Below, piece after piece: positions 51,761-59,808 of a DNA stretch of 64,000 bases (the first letter of the stretch is position 1; each line of letters starts with the position of its first letter). The stretch lies in the IMG/VR virus record IMGVR_UViG_3300023174_000058, positions 98,188-162,187 of that record; one strand, given 5' to 3'. This stretch comes from a virus. The notes under the pieces were generated by a model. It was given only the letters and a program-made list of their open reading frames with translations. It searched no databases and was not told the origin of the DNA. The position numbers and the translations under genes are program-made.

Positions 51761-53596
51761 ATGGCTAACATTTTAGAACGCCTTACAGAAGGCACAGTAT
51801 TTCACGACAAGAAGCGCGAAAGCGCAGCACTAGTAGGTAAATGGGAAGCTTCAGGTCTACTCGAAGGTATCAGCGATGAATTCCAACGTGGTTCAATGGC
51901 TGTTCTTCTCGAAAACCAAGCAAAAGAACTACTTCGCGAAGCTAACACAATGTCAGCTGGCGACGTTCAAGGTTTCGCAGCAGTTGCGTTCCCAATCGTT
52001 CGCCGCGTATTCGCTGGCCTAATCGCCAACGACCTCGTCTCAGTACAACCAATGTCACTACCAAGCGGTCTTGTATTCTTCATGGACTTCAAGCACGGCA
52101 ATGATCTTGGTCTATCAGATGACAAAGTAATCACTTCCGGCGAGTCAGTATACGGTGATCGCGTTGGCGAAGAAATTCGTAAAGGCGTTCGCGTTGATGG
52201 CAATGCTTATGCAGAAAAAGGTTATTTCGCATTAACATCAGGTTATGGTACAGCGCGTTACGCTGAAACAGTTGCTGGTACTTCAGTAGTTGCAATCACT
52301 GCTTCAGTAGACCTCTCTGCTCCATCAGATCTAGGTGCAGCTCTATTACGCAACGACGCAGACTTACTTGCTGAAACAACCAAGAAAGCAGTTGTTGTTC
52401 GTTTCCCAGTATCAGCCCTAACCACCGCTGGTGGCCTATTAGCTGAACAAGATTTAACCTCAATCTCAATTGCTTCAGGTTCAGCAACTGCTGGCATTGG
52501 TACATCAGCTGCCTCACTTGCTTCAGCCGCTGGCCTATTAGCACAACCAGTTCGCCGTTTAACCAAAGTTGTTGAAGGCGCAGGTACCTTTGCTGCCGCT
52601 GATACACTCGGCACCAAGTACGTCGAAATGGTATTCCTACACTCATCATCAGTATCATTTGCTGCTGGCGATGATTTCGCAACCGGCTCAGTTGCTTCAC
52701 TCGTTGTCGAAGTTCCAGTTAAAGACAAACTTGCTGGCGTAACCGACAGCATGGGTAACAGTGTACTTGGCGCTCTTGCAGGTCAATCACCTTGGTCATT
52801 AGAAAACAGCGCAAACATCTCAGAAATCCAACTCAAAGTTGATTCATTCCAAATCTCAGCTCGTACCCGTAAGCTCAAGGCTGCTTGGACCCCAGAATTA
52901 GGCCAAGATCTAAACGCTTACCACAACCTTGACGCCGAAGTTGAATTAACTTCAATCCTCAGCGAAACAATCGGTCTTGAAATTGATCAAGAAATTCTTA
53001 ACGATCTAATCAAGGGCGCAACCGCTGGCGTTAAGTACTGGTCACGTCGCCCCGGTAAGTTCGTAAACCGCAACACCGGTGTTGACCTTGCAACCTCACT
53101 ATACGGTGGCACCAACCCAGCGTTCCCACCAGACTTCACTGGTAACGTTTCAATGTGGTACGAAACCCTCATCGAAACAATCAACGACGTTTCAGCTAAC
53201 ATCCACCGCAAGACACTACGCGGTGGCGCTAACTTCATCGTTGTTTCACCAGAAGTTGCAAACATCCTTGAATTCACTGCTGGCTTCCGCGCTACCGTAA
53301 CACACGATAGCGAAAAAGGCTCAACCGGTGCAATTAAGGTTGGCGCTCTAAATGCCAAGTTCGACGTAATCGTTGACCCATACTTCCCACGTAACGTAAT
53401 CCTCGTTGGTCGTAAGGGTGCCTCATTCCTCGAATCAGGTTACGTTTATGCTCCATACGTACCACTACAAACCACACCAACCATCTTCGATCCTAACACC
53501 TTCACACCACGTAAGGCCGTTATGACTCGTTATGGTAAGGCTATGGTTCGCCCAGATATGTACGGGCTTTGTGTGGTTCAAGACCTATTAGGCTAA
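51761..53596 (+). CDS. Major capsid protein (gp23-like)
   Basis: 611 residues. N-terminal 'ANILERLTEGTVFHDKKRES' is followed by 'LREANTMSAGDVQGFAAVAF' and 'PIVRRVFAGLIANDLVSVQP', the T4 gp23 landmarks; the C-terminus has 'PTIFDPNTFTPRKAVMTRYG' and 'MVRPDMYGLCVVQDLLG'. Probable maturation cut at Glu60 (LLRE|AN, an L-x-E site). It is ~90 residues longer than T4 gp23, with an Ala/Ser/Thr-rich insert around 165-320. Codon choice is markedly different: C-ending codons (AAC, TTC, GAC, ATC) dominate, as expected for the most abundant virion protein. AGAGGAAAA site; strong terminator follows. Confidence 0.95.
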   Translation: MANILERLTEGTVFHDKKRESAALVGKWEASGLLEGISDEFQRGSMAVLLENQAKELLREANTMSAGDVQGFAAVAFPIVRRVFAGLIANDLVSVQPMSLPSGLVFFMDFKHGNDLGLSDDKVITSGESVYGDRVGEEIRKGVRVDGNAYAEKGYFALTSGYGTARYAETVAGTSVVAITASVDLSAPSDLGAALLRNDADLLAETTKKAVVVRFPVSALTTAGGLLAEQDLTSISIASGSATAGIGTSAASLASAAGLLAQPVRRLTKVVEGAGTFAAADTLGTKYVEMVFLHSSSVSFAAGDDFATGSVASLVVEVPVKDKLAGVTDSMGNSVLGALAGQSPWSLENSANISEIQLKVDSFQISARTRKLKAAWTPELGQDLNAYHNLDAEVELTSILSETIGLEIDQEILNDLIKGATAGVKYWSRRPGKFVNRNTGVDLATSLYGGTNPAFPPDFTGNVSMWYETLIETINDVSANIHRKTLRGGANFIVVSPEVANILEFTAGFRATVTHDSEKGSTGAIKVGALNAKFDVIVDPYFPRNVILVGRKGASFLESGYVYAPYVPLQTTPTIFDPNTFTPRKAVMTRYGKAMVRPDMYGLCVVQDLLG

Positions 53597-53619
53597 ACCC
53601 TAAAGCTCTAATGTAAGAG

Positions 53620-53651
53620 GAAAACCCGCTGAAAGGCGGGTTTTCTTTTTA
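53620..53651 (+). terminator. Strong intrinsic terminator after the capsid gene
   Basis: GAAAACCCGC (53620-53629), loop TGAAAG, GCGGGTTTTC (53636-53645), then TTTTT. It separates the capsid gene from the homing endonuclease. Confidence 0.92.
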
Positions 53652-53667
53652 ATAAACTACTTACAAT

Positions 53668-54246
53668 ATGCAAGCAATCTATCAAATAAAAAATAAAATA
53701 AATAACAAATTTTACATAGGCAGCACCAATAACATAAAAAAGCGCTGGAATAATCATCGTTCCAAACTCCGAAACGGGAAGCATGAAAATGCTTATTTGC
53801 AACAGGCGTGGAATAAATACGGGGAAAACACATTTGAATTTATTGTTCTTGAAGAAGTAAATGATAATAATAGAATAGAGAGAGAAATTTATTATTTAAA
53901 TGAAACAAAGTGTTATGAAAGATCTATTGGATATAACTTCGATAAAAATCCAACAGACAAAAGTGGTTCAAAAAATCCTTTTTATGGTAAAAAACATTCA
54001 CAAGAAGTAAAACAAAAAATAAAAATTGCTGCCAATAATCGAACGGAAGAAACTAACAAAAGGATATCAGATTCACGTAAAGGCGAAAAAAGCAACACTG
54101 CTAAATTAACTTGGGAACAAGTTAGAGAAATAAGGAAACTATATGCAAACAGTAATGAAACATACAGATCGTTAGGAAAAAAATATAATGTTACAAAAGG
54201 TACTATTCAAGCAATATTAGAAAAAAAATCTTGGAAAGAAGAATAA
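53668..54246 (+). CDS. GIY-YIG homing endonuclease, free-standing
   Basis: 192 residues. The GIY-YIG catalytic domain is N-terminal: 'IYQIKNKINNKFYIGSTNNI', then 'KKRWNNHRSKLRNGKH' with the conserved Arg, and 'ENTFEFIVLEEV' with 'REIYYLNE' (catalytic Glu). A NUMOD3-like 'GSKNPFYGKKHSQEVKQKI' follows, then a C-terminal HTH ('TYRSLGKKYNVTKGTIQAIL'). Such genes spread by cutting related phages lacking them, typically near conserved genes; here it sits right after the capsid gene between two strong terminators. Only a degenerate CTACTTAC lies upstream, so expression may rely on readthrough. Confidence 0.9.
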   Translation: MQAIYQIKNKINNKFYIGSTNNIKKRWNNHRSKLRNGKHENAYLQQAWNKYGENTFEFIVLEEVNDNNRIEREIYYLNETKCYERSIGYNFDKNPTDKSGSKNPFYGKKHSQEVKQKIKIAANNRTEETNKRISDSRKGEKSNTAKLTWEQVREIRKLYANSNETYRSLGKKYNVTKGTIQAILEKKSWKEE

Positions 54247-54267
54247 AAATTAAATGCTGAAAAGCAG

Positions 54268-54298
54268 CCCCGCCTCCAAAAGAGGCGGGGTTTTTTAT
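54268..54298 (+). terminator. Strong intrinsic terminator after the homing endonuclease
   Basis: CCCCGCCTC (54268-54276), loop CAAAA, GAGGCGGGG (54282-54290), then TTTTTTATT. Ends the homing endonuclease transcript; the next promoter-like motif follows within 20 bases. Confidence 0.93.
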
Positions 54299-54308
54299 TA
54301 TTTAAAAA

Positions 54309-54316
54309 CTATTTAA
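54309..54316 (+). promoter_or_regulatory. Putative late promoter element (variant CTATTTAA)
   Basis: CTATTTAA, one base from CTATTTAT, preceded by AAA; 26 bases before the ATG at 54335 and 18 bases after the preceding terminator stem. Terminator-then-motif order supports it. Confidence 0.35.
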
Positions 54317-54334
54317 TTCCATAGAGGTTGCTTT

Positions 54335-54601
54335 ATGAAAATTACAAAAAGCTATTTAAAACAAATCATTAAAGAAGAGTTAGAAAAAATTGACGAGCAA
54401 CAATTAGAACTACCATTTGGCTCTCAAATCCCACAGCAACAGATTGTGGATCCAAAACCTACATCGAAAAGTGAAGAACAAAAAAAACAAGAGCAAGAAC
54501 AAATAAAGTTAATTAATAATCAAATAAACACAAAACAAGATGAAATTAAGCTTTTAAAAAAACAATTAAATTCTTTAATGCAATCACAAGCTGGAGTTTA
54601 A
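54335..54601 (+). CDS. Small protein with N-terminal 'MKITK..LK.IIKEEL' tag (88 aa)
   Basis: N-terminus KITKSYLKQIIKEELEKIDE is the clearest copy of the tag also found at 38098 and 47283. The rest is a Gln/Lys-rich linker (SEEQKKQEQEQIKLINNQIN) ending in a coiled coil. Strong AGAGG site. Encoded between the capsid/homing endonuclease block and the neck gene. The I-K-E in the tag fits the T4-type protease cleavage rule; if so, the protein would be packaged in the head. Unproven. Confidence 0.5.
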   Translation: MKITKSYLKQIIKEELEKIDEQQLELPFGSQIPQQQIVDPKPTSKSEEQKKQEQEQIKLINNQINTKQDEIKLLKKQLNSLMQSQAGV

Positions 54602-54609
54602 AATATTAA

Positions 54610-55884
54610 ATGGCATATCCCGTCCTCACACCAGTATCAAATACAAGCAAGAGTATATTATCTCCAACCGGCAGCGCAGCAGCCGTTACAACATCATCAC
54701 TACCATTTGGTGTTTATGTAAACGATAATTACTGGTCAGCCGATCAAATAAATCTATTTAAACAAGGTGCAGCAGAACAGGTAGCCTTTGTTTATAAAAA
54801 GCTTGGTGGCGACGTACTTGATATTGAATTGGTTGATTCACAAGTTTACGCAGCATATGAAGAAGCGTGTCTTGAATATTCTTATTTATTAAACCTACAT
54901 CAATCAAAAAATTCATTATCACGCGCTCTTGGTGCAAAAACAGGTTCATTTGATCAAAAAGGCCAATTAACTGGCTCTGAATATGACACGTCTGAACATA
55001 TAGAATTAAAATATCCAAAATTTTCTCTAGGCTATGCTCAAAGAGTCGGTCAAGGCTATTCAGATGTTGTGTCGTTAAACGGCACTACAGACACATATTC
55101 TGCGTCATTTGATATTGTTGCTGGTCAACAGGATTATGATTTACAAGCAATCTTGATGGCATCTGATATGAGTGCATCAGTCGCAAATAAAAAAGTATTA
55201 GTTAAACGTGTGTTTTATAAAACAACAGCTGCTTCTTGGAACTTTTATGGTTACTTCGGCGGCCTTAACGTTGTTGGCAACTTAAGCACATATGGTCAAT
55301 ATGCGGATGATAGCACGTTTGAGGTTATCCCAACGTGGCAGAATAAACTTCAAGCAATGGCATACGAAGACGCTATCAAGACTCGTGTAAGTGATTACAG
55401 TTATCAACTCCGTAACAATAAAGTGCGTATTTTCCCAACCCCAGCATCAAGCAGCCCGATCAAGTTTTGGTTTGAATACCAGATTCCAGAAGGCCCTTGG
55501 GCAGAACAAGCTGATAACGTTACTGATGCAAACACTGATGGTGTAAACAATTTAAATACATTACCATTCCAAAATATACCATATGATAAAATAAATTCAA
55601 TTGGTAAGCAATGGATACGCCGCTTTTGTTTATCGCTATGCAAGGAAATGCTTGGCTATATTCGTAGTAAGTTTGCAACAATTCCAATTCCCGGTGAATC
55701 TGTTACATTAAATGGCACAGCGCTTGTAACAGAAGCAAAAGCAGAACAAATAGCATTACGCGAAGAGCTAACTAAAGTTCTTGATGAAACAACATACGAC
55801 AAGCTCCTTGAAAAAGATGCAAGTATTTCAGAAAACTCTTCTAAAATACAGAACTTTGCTCCAAATCTTATATATGTGGGGTGA
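54610..55884 (+). CDS. Putative neck / head-completion protein (gp13 position)
   Basis: 424 residues. After a low-complexity N-terminus it has 'KKLGGDVLDIELVDSQVYAA', then YEEACLEYSYLLNLHQSKN, the pattern of proteins annotated as neck gp13 or structural in aquatic T4-like phages. Later 'FGGLNVVGNLSTYGQYADDS' and 'VRIFPTPASSSPIKFWFEYQ', and near the C-terminus 'IRRFCLSLCKEMLGYIRSKF' then ATIPIPGESVTLNG. It would cap the portal and accept the tail. T4 gp13 is shorter (309). Position, between capsid and sheath, agrees; identification moderate. Confidence 0.5.
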   Translation: MAYPVLTPVSNTSKSILSPTGSAAAVTTSSLPFGVYVNDNYWSADQINLFKQGAAEQVAFVYKKLGGDVLDIELVDSQVYAAYEEACLEYSYLLNLHQSKNSLSRALGAKTGSFDQKGQLTGSEYDTSEHIELKYPKFSLGYAQRVGQGYSDVVSLNGTTDTYSASFDIVAGQQDYDLQAILMASDMSASVANKKVLVKRVFYKTTAASWNFYGYFGGLNVVGNLSTYGQYADDSTFEVIPTWQNKLQAMAYEDAIKTRVSDYSYQLRNNKVRIFPTPASSSPIKFWFEYQIPEGPWAEQADNVTDANTDGVNNLNTLPFQNIPYDKINSIGKQWIRRFCLSLCKEMLGYIRSKFATIPIPGESVTLNGTALVTEAKAEQIALREELTKVLDETTYDKLLEKDASISENSSKIQNFAPNLIYVG

Positions 55885-55900
55885 TTTTTGGCGTACATAA

Positions 55901-55908
55901 CTATTTAT
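55901..55908 (+). promoter_or_regulatory. Putative late promoter element CTATTTAT
   Basis: Exact CTATTTAT preceded by TAA, 24 bases before the homing endonuclease ATG at 55925, with an AAAGGAG site between. Confidence 0.45.
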
Positions 55909-55924
55909 CATAAAGGAGAAATTT

Positions 55925-56746
55925 ATGATAAAGTGTGAAATCTGTAATAAAGAGTTTAATTTTATTCCCGGTCATTTGAAAAAACATAATCTAACTGTAG
56001 AGCAATATAAACAGCAATATGCTTGCGCTAAACTGACGAGCGAAGAAATGAATAAAAAAACGTCGGAAAGCACAAAACTAGCAATGAGACAGACTGAGAT
56101 GCTAGAGAAAATGAAAGAAGCTAGAAAAAAAATAGACTATTCCAAAAATAAACCTATCTTTGATAGGAACGATCAACAAATTAAAAAACGTCAATATAGT
56201 TTAGAGAGAAATAAAAAAATATCTGATGCTAAAAAAAAGTTTTGGGAAAGCAAAAAAGGAAAAACTGTAGAACAATTATTTGGTGAAGAAAAAGGTAAAA
56301 AAATTAGACAAATAAAAAGCCTACAGAACAAAGGAGAAAATAACCCAGCCTATGGAAAAGTCTATACAAAGATAGGAAGGAAAAGAGGATTTTACAAAGG
56401 ATTTTTCTTTAGAAGTTTATGGGAATATTCATATATAAAATTTTTAGAACAAAATGGAACTTTTTTAGAAGACATACAATATGAAACGATTAAAATAAAA
56501 TATACAAATAAGGGTAGTGGAAGAACCTATACCCCAGATTTTTTCCTACCTAAAGAAAAAAAATTAATAGAAATAAAATCTAAATGGTTTCTTCAAACTG
56601 ACAAAGAATTAATAGATATAAAAAAACAAGCAGCGGAAAAATGGTGTTTAGAAAACAATATAAGTTATCAAATTTTGACAGAAGACGATTTTCCTATATT
56701 GTCTTATAAACAAGCAAAAGAAGATAAAGATGTCAAATTTATTTAG
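55925..56746 (+). CDS. Free-standing homing endonuclease: zinc finger + NUMOD3 + PD-(D/E)XK
   Basis: 273 residues. N-terminal zinc finger of the MucR/Ros flavour: 'IKCEICNKEF' and 'PGHLKKHNLTVEQYKQQY' (C-x2-C...H-x4-H). A lysine-rich linker holds a NUMOD3-like 'ENNPAYGK'. The C-terminal nuclease: 'FRSLWEYSYIKFLEQNG', then 'IQYETIKIKYTNKGSGRTYT' followed by PDFFLP and 'KKLIEIKSKW'; D of PDF and E-x-K of IEIK give the PD-(D/E)XK site. Distinct from the GIY-YIG gene nearby, so the two invasions are independent. It splits the neck genes. Strong ribosome site and own CTATTTAT element. Confidence 0.75.
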   Translation: MIKCEICNKEFNFIPGHLKKHNLTVEQYKQQYACAKLTSEEMNKKTSESTKLAMRQTEMLEKMKEARKKIDYSKNKPIFDRNDQQIKKRQYSLERNKKISDAKKKFWESKKGKTVEQLFGEEKGKKIRQIKSLQNKGENNPAYGKVYTKIGRKRGFYKGFFFRSLWEYSYIKFLEQNGTFLEDIQYETIKIKYTNKGSGRTYTPDFFLPKEKKLIEIKSKWFLQTDKELIDIKKQAAEKWCLENNISYQILTEDDFPILSYKQAKEDKDVKFI

Positions 56747-56759
56747 GAATATAATTTAA

Positions 56760-57254
56760 ATGGCTAAGAAAAAAGATAAATGGACGCAGCCTGAAGCCCC
56801 GCCGCCGCCACTATTTACCGGTCAAAAAGAAAAAGACCTTGTAAAACAAGTAAATGATGAACTTATTGAACGTGTGATAGGTCAGGCGGTTGTTTATTAT
56901 CCTATTAGTTTAGAGCATACTAATTTTCATCCCCTATACGGTGAAGCATTAAATAAAACGTTCCTACCGCCTGTGCATATAAATGCTCTTGTAGAGTGGG
57001 AAGGCTATAAAACAACAACAAATAATTTTGGCGTTGATCGCCGTCCATCCATTATTGTGCATTTTCATAAACGTCGTCTTGTAGAAGATCAAGATGTTTA
57101 CGTACGAGAAGGTGACTTTCTTTTTTATGATGATGCGTATTTTGAAATCGTAACATTATTAGAACCAAAGCGCCTATTTGGTGATGCCAAATACAAGATG
57201 GAAATAGCAGCAAAATGCATTAAAGCACGCCAAGGCATATTTGATGCTAAATAA
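56760..57254 (+). CDS. Putative neck protein (gp14 position)
   Basis: 164 residues. Pro-rich N-terminus 'KWTQPEAPPPPLFTGQKEKD', then 'AVVYYPISLEHTNFHPLYGE' and 'FLPPVHINALVEWEGY'. The C-terminal half has 'VREGDFLFYDDAYFEIVTLL', matching head-tail joining proteins with 'R.GD...Y....YEI'. In T4 gp14 follows gp13 and completes the neck. Shorter than T4 gp14 (256). Identification rests on position and this motif. Confidence 0.5.
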   Translation: MAKKKDKWTQPEAPPPPLFTGQKEKDLVKQVNDELIERVIGQAVVYYPISLEHTNFHPLYGEALNKTFLPPVHINALVEWEGYKTTTNNFGVDRRPSIIVHFHKRRLVEDQDVYVREGDFLFYDDAYFEIVTLLEPKRLFGDAKYKMEIAAKCIKARQGIFDAK

Positions 57255-57277
57255 ATGGATTTTCATAAATTTTCTAT

Positions 57278-57285
57278 CTACTTAT
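57278..57285 (+). promoter_or_regulatory. Putative late promoter element (variant CTACTTAT)
   Basis: CTACTTAT, one base from the consensus, 55 bases before the sheath ATG at 57333. The leader contains a TTAGGAGA site. This is the longest spacing in the set. Confidence 0.3.
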
Positions 57286-57332
57286 TATAAGTTTTCACAC
57301 ATATAGAAATTTAGTTTTAGGAGACTATTTTA

Positions 57333-59783
57333 ATGGCTATTGAAAAGTTCCGCTTTGTATCCCCCGGCGTACAAATCAATGAAATAGACGAAAGCATCGT
57401 TACCCCAACCCAACCAGCAATTGGTCCAGTTGTTATTGGTCGCACAGCTAAAGGCCCAGCAATGCAACCAATTATTGTCAGCAATGTCAGCGAATTAGAA
57501 AGAGTTTTCGGTGGCCCTACAAATGGCGTTGTAAGTGCAGTAGATGTTTGGCGTACCGGCGCTCCAACTGCTCCAACTTTTGCAACATATGCAGCAAAAG
57601 CATTCTTACAGAATGCATCACCAGTAACAGTGGTTCGTCTTGCTGGCGTTGATCAAGGTGGTACAACCGCCACCCCCGGCTGGATTACTGATGGCGCATA
57701 TCACATTTACGCAGTAAGCGGTACAACTGCTGTATTAGCTGGTGTTGTTTATACAGATAGCGGATCTGCATTAGGTGTTTCTGGTGCTCTTGGATTTACA
57801 AGCAATGGCTCAAGCTCATATACTTCAAATCAAGGTAACCTATATTTAAGCTCATCGACTGGCGGGACAGGCAGCGCAATCCCATTCTCATTTGTTGCCT
57901 CTTCCGGCTCATTCTTAAGAAACGTATTAAATACAAATCCAACCTTACTTTCCTCAGAAGGTCACTTCTTAGGTGAATCATTTGAGAATTCATTACCAGC
58001 CGCGATTACACAAGTTTATGTTTCACAATCATCAGCTTGGAGAACTCATACAAGTGCATCAATTAGCGCAGAAAGCGGTTGGGTTACAAGTGATCACGCA
58101 AGCGGATCAGACCCAGTTAATCTATTCAAATTTGTTGGTCTTAACAGCGGAGCAAGCCTTTCAAAAGAAATTAAAATTTCAATTGAAAATGTTCGCGCTT
58201 CAAGAAACACAAATGTAACAAAATACGGTACATTTGATGTTGTTGTTCGCAAGCTTTATGAAACCGCTGGAGATTCCGCGTTAGAAAGATTTACAGGAGT
58301 TTCACTAGATCCAACATCAGATGATTTTATCGTTAGAAGAATTGGTGATTCATACCGTCAATGGGATGCAACAAACAGTCACTACGTTGAATATGGATCA
58401 TACGCAAATCGTTCAGCTTATGTTCGTGTTGAAATGAACGCGGATGCTTCAATTGAGCCAACTGCACTACCACACGGTTTCCGCATCAAAGGTGTTCCTG
58501 ATCTTGGTACCGTTGGCGGATTAACTGCCCAACATGCAGACATTGAACTACTAGAAAGCTCAGTTCGTTTATCCGCAGCTAAAACAACACGCTTTGGTCT
58601 AGTTGCTGACAAGACAGGCAACGCTGATCTCGTAGACATTCTCGGTCAAAAACCAGCTGTTGCCGTTGAAGATGATTTGCTTTTCAGCACAAGATATGTA
58701 AGCAGTTCAGCCACTGCAGTTCAATATGTTGATGGTGTATATAACTCAACTGATGTGCTAACAGCGGGAACAATTTCTGGCTTCACAATGCCAATGTATG
58801 GTGGTTTTGATGGCGCTGACATTACAGAAGCAGAACCATTCGTAAACGCATTTGTACTAAATTCAGGGGATGAAACAAGCAATGCTGCTTATCGTTCAAT
58901 CAAACAAGCAATTGATATTGTTTCAAACCCTGAAACGGTCGATATGAACCTTCTTTGCGTACCAAACTTAAAGAACGAAACACTAACAAGCTACATGATC
59001 AGCGTTTGCCGCGCCCGTGGTGATGCAATGGCGATCATCGACCTTGATGGCGATTATGAATATTCATGGGAGACAAATGACAAAAAAGAATCCCGTCCAC
59101 TAAATACATCAGCTGTTATTCAAAATCTAACAGAGCGCGCTATTGATGACAGCTACGGTGCAGCATACTTCCCATATGTATTCGTAGCAAGCGAAGGTAT
59201 CTTTATGCCATCTTCAATCGCAGCACTTGGCGCTTATGGTGGTACAGAAGGTCGCAGTGCTCTATGGTTTGCACCAGCTGGCTTCAACCGTGGCGGCTTA
59301 ACCGAAGCTAATGCCGGTATCGGCGTAAGCCGTACAGCACTACAATTAAACGCAACAGATCGTGACGATCTATACACTGTAAACATTAACCCAATTGCTA
59401 CCTTCCCAAACGAAGGCGTGCTAATCTTCGGTCAAAAGACTCTACAAGTTACACCAAGCGCGCTTGATCGAGTGAACGTTCGTAGATTACTAAACTATAT
59501 CAAGAAAGAAATTTCACGCGCCGCAACCCGCGTCCTATTTGAGCCAAACATTGAAGCAACTTGGAATAACTTCAAGGGTGTTGTTGATCCATTCCTTCTT
59601 GCTATCAAAAATGCTTATGGTCTTGAAGATGCAAAAGTTGTATTAGACAGTACAACAACAACCGCAGATCTTGTAGATCGTAACATCATGTACTGCAAAG
59701 TATTTGTCAAACCAACCAGAGCAATTGAATACATCGCAATTGATTTCGTAGTAACAAACTCTGGCGCAGCATTCACAGAATAA
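57333..59783 (+). CDS. Tail sheath protein (gp18-like)
   Basis: 816 residues. N-terminus 'FVSPGVQINEIDESIVTPTQ', then 'PAIGPVVIGRTAKGPAMQPI' and 'VSNVSELERVFGG', the hallmark of contractile sheath proteins. C-terminal domain: 'NPIATFPNEGVLIFGQKTLQ', 'ALDRVNVRRLLNYIKKEIS' and 'LFEPNIEATWNNF', equally typical. About 150 residues longer than T4 gp18, with extra Ser/Gly-rich material in the outer domains (~130-350). It contracts to drive the tube into the cell. Codon choice is C-richer than in neighbours, fitting high expression. AGGAGA site. Confidence 0.97.
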   Translation: MAIEKFRFVSPGVQINEIDESIVTPTQPAIGPVVIGRTAKGPAMQPIIVSNVSELERVFGGPTNGVVSAVDVWRTGAPTAPTFATYAAKAFLQNASPVTVVRLAGVDQGGTTATPGWITDGAYHIYAVSGTTAVLAGVVYTDSGSALGVSGALGFTSNGSSSYTSNQGNLYLSSSTGGTGSAIPFSFVASSGSFLRNVLNTNPTLLSSEGHFLGESFENSLPAAITQVYVSQSSAWRTHTSASISAESGWVTSDHASGSDPVNLFKFVGLNSGASLSKEIKISIENVRASRNTNVTKYGTFDVVVRKLYETAGDSALERFTGVSLDPTSDDFIVRRIGDSYRQWDATNSHYVEYGSYANRSAYVRVEMNADASIEPTALPHGFRIKGVPDLGTVGGLTAQHADIELLESSVRLSAAKTTRFGLVADKTGNADLVDILGQKPAVAVEDDLLFSTRYVSSSATAVQYVDGVYNSTDVLTAGTISGFTMPMYGGFDGADITEAEPFVNAFVLNSGDETSNAAYRSIKQAIDIVSNPETVDMNLLCVPNLKNETLTSYMISVCRARGDAMAIIDLDGDYEYSWETNDKKESRPLNTSAVIQNLTERAIDDSYGAAYFPYVFVASEGIFMPSSIAALGAYGGTEGRSALWFAPAGFNRGGLTEANAGIGVSRTALQLNATDRDDLYTVNINPIATFPNEGVLIFGQKTLQVTPSALDRVNVRRLLNYIKKEISRAATRVLFEPNIEATWNNFKGVVDPFLLAIKNAYGLEDAKVVLDSTTTTADLVDRNIMYCKVFVKPTRAIEYIAIDFVVTNSGAAFTE

Positions 59784-59808
59784 TTAACGTTCTTAGGAGA
59801 ATAAATAA

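Noticed and set aside
52258-52752. Antisense and overlapping ORFs in the capsid gene
   Set aside because: C-ending codons in the capsid gene remove stops on the opposite strand. No start signals or recognisable protein.
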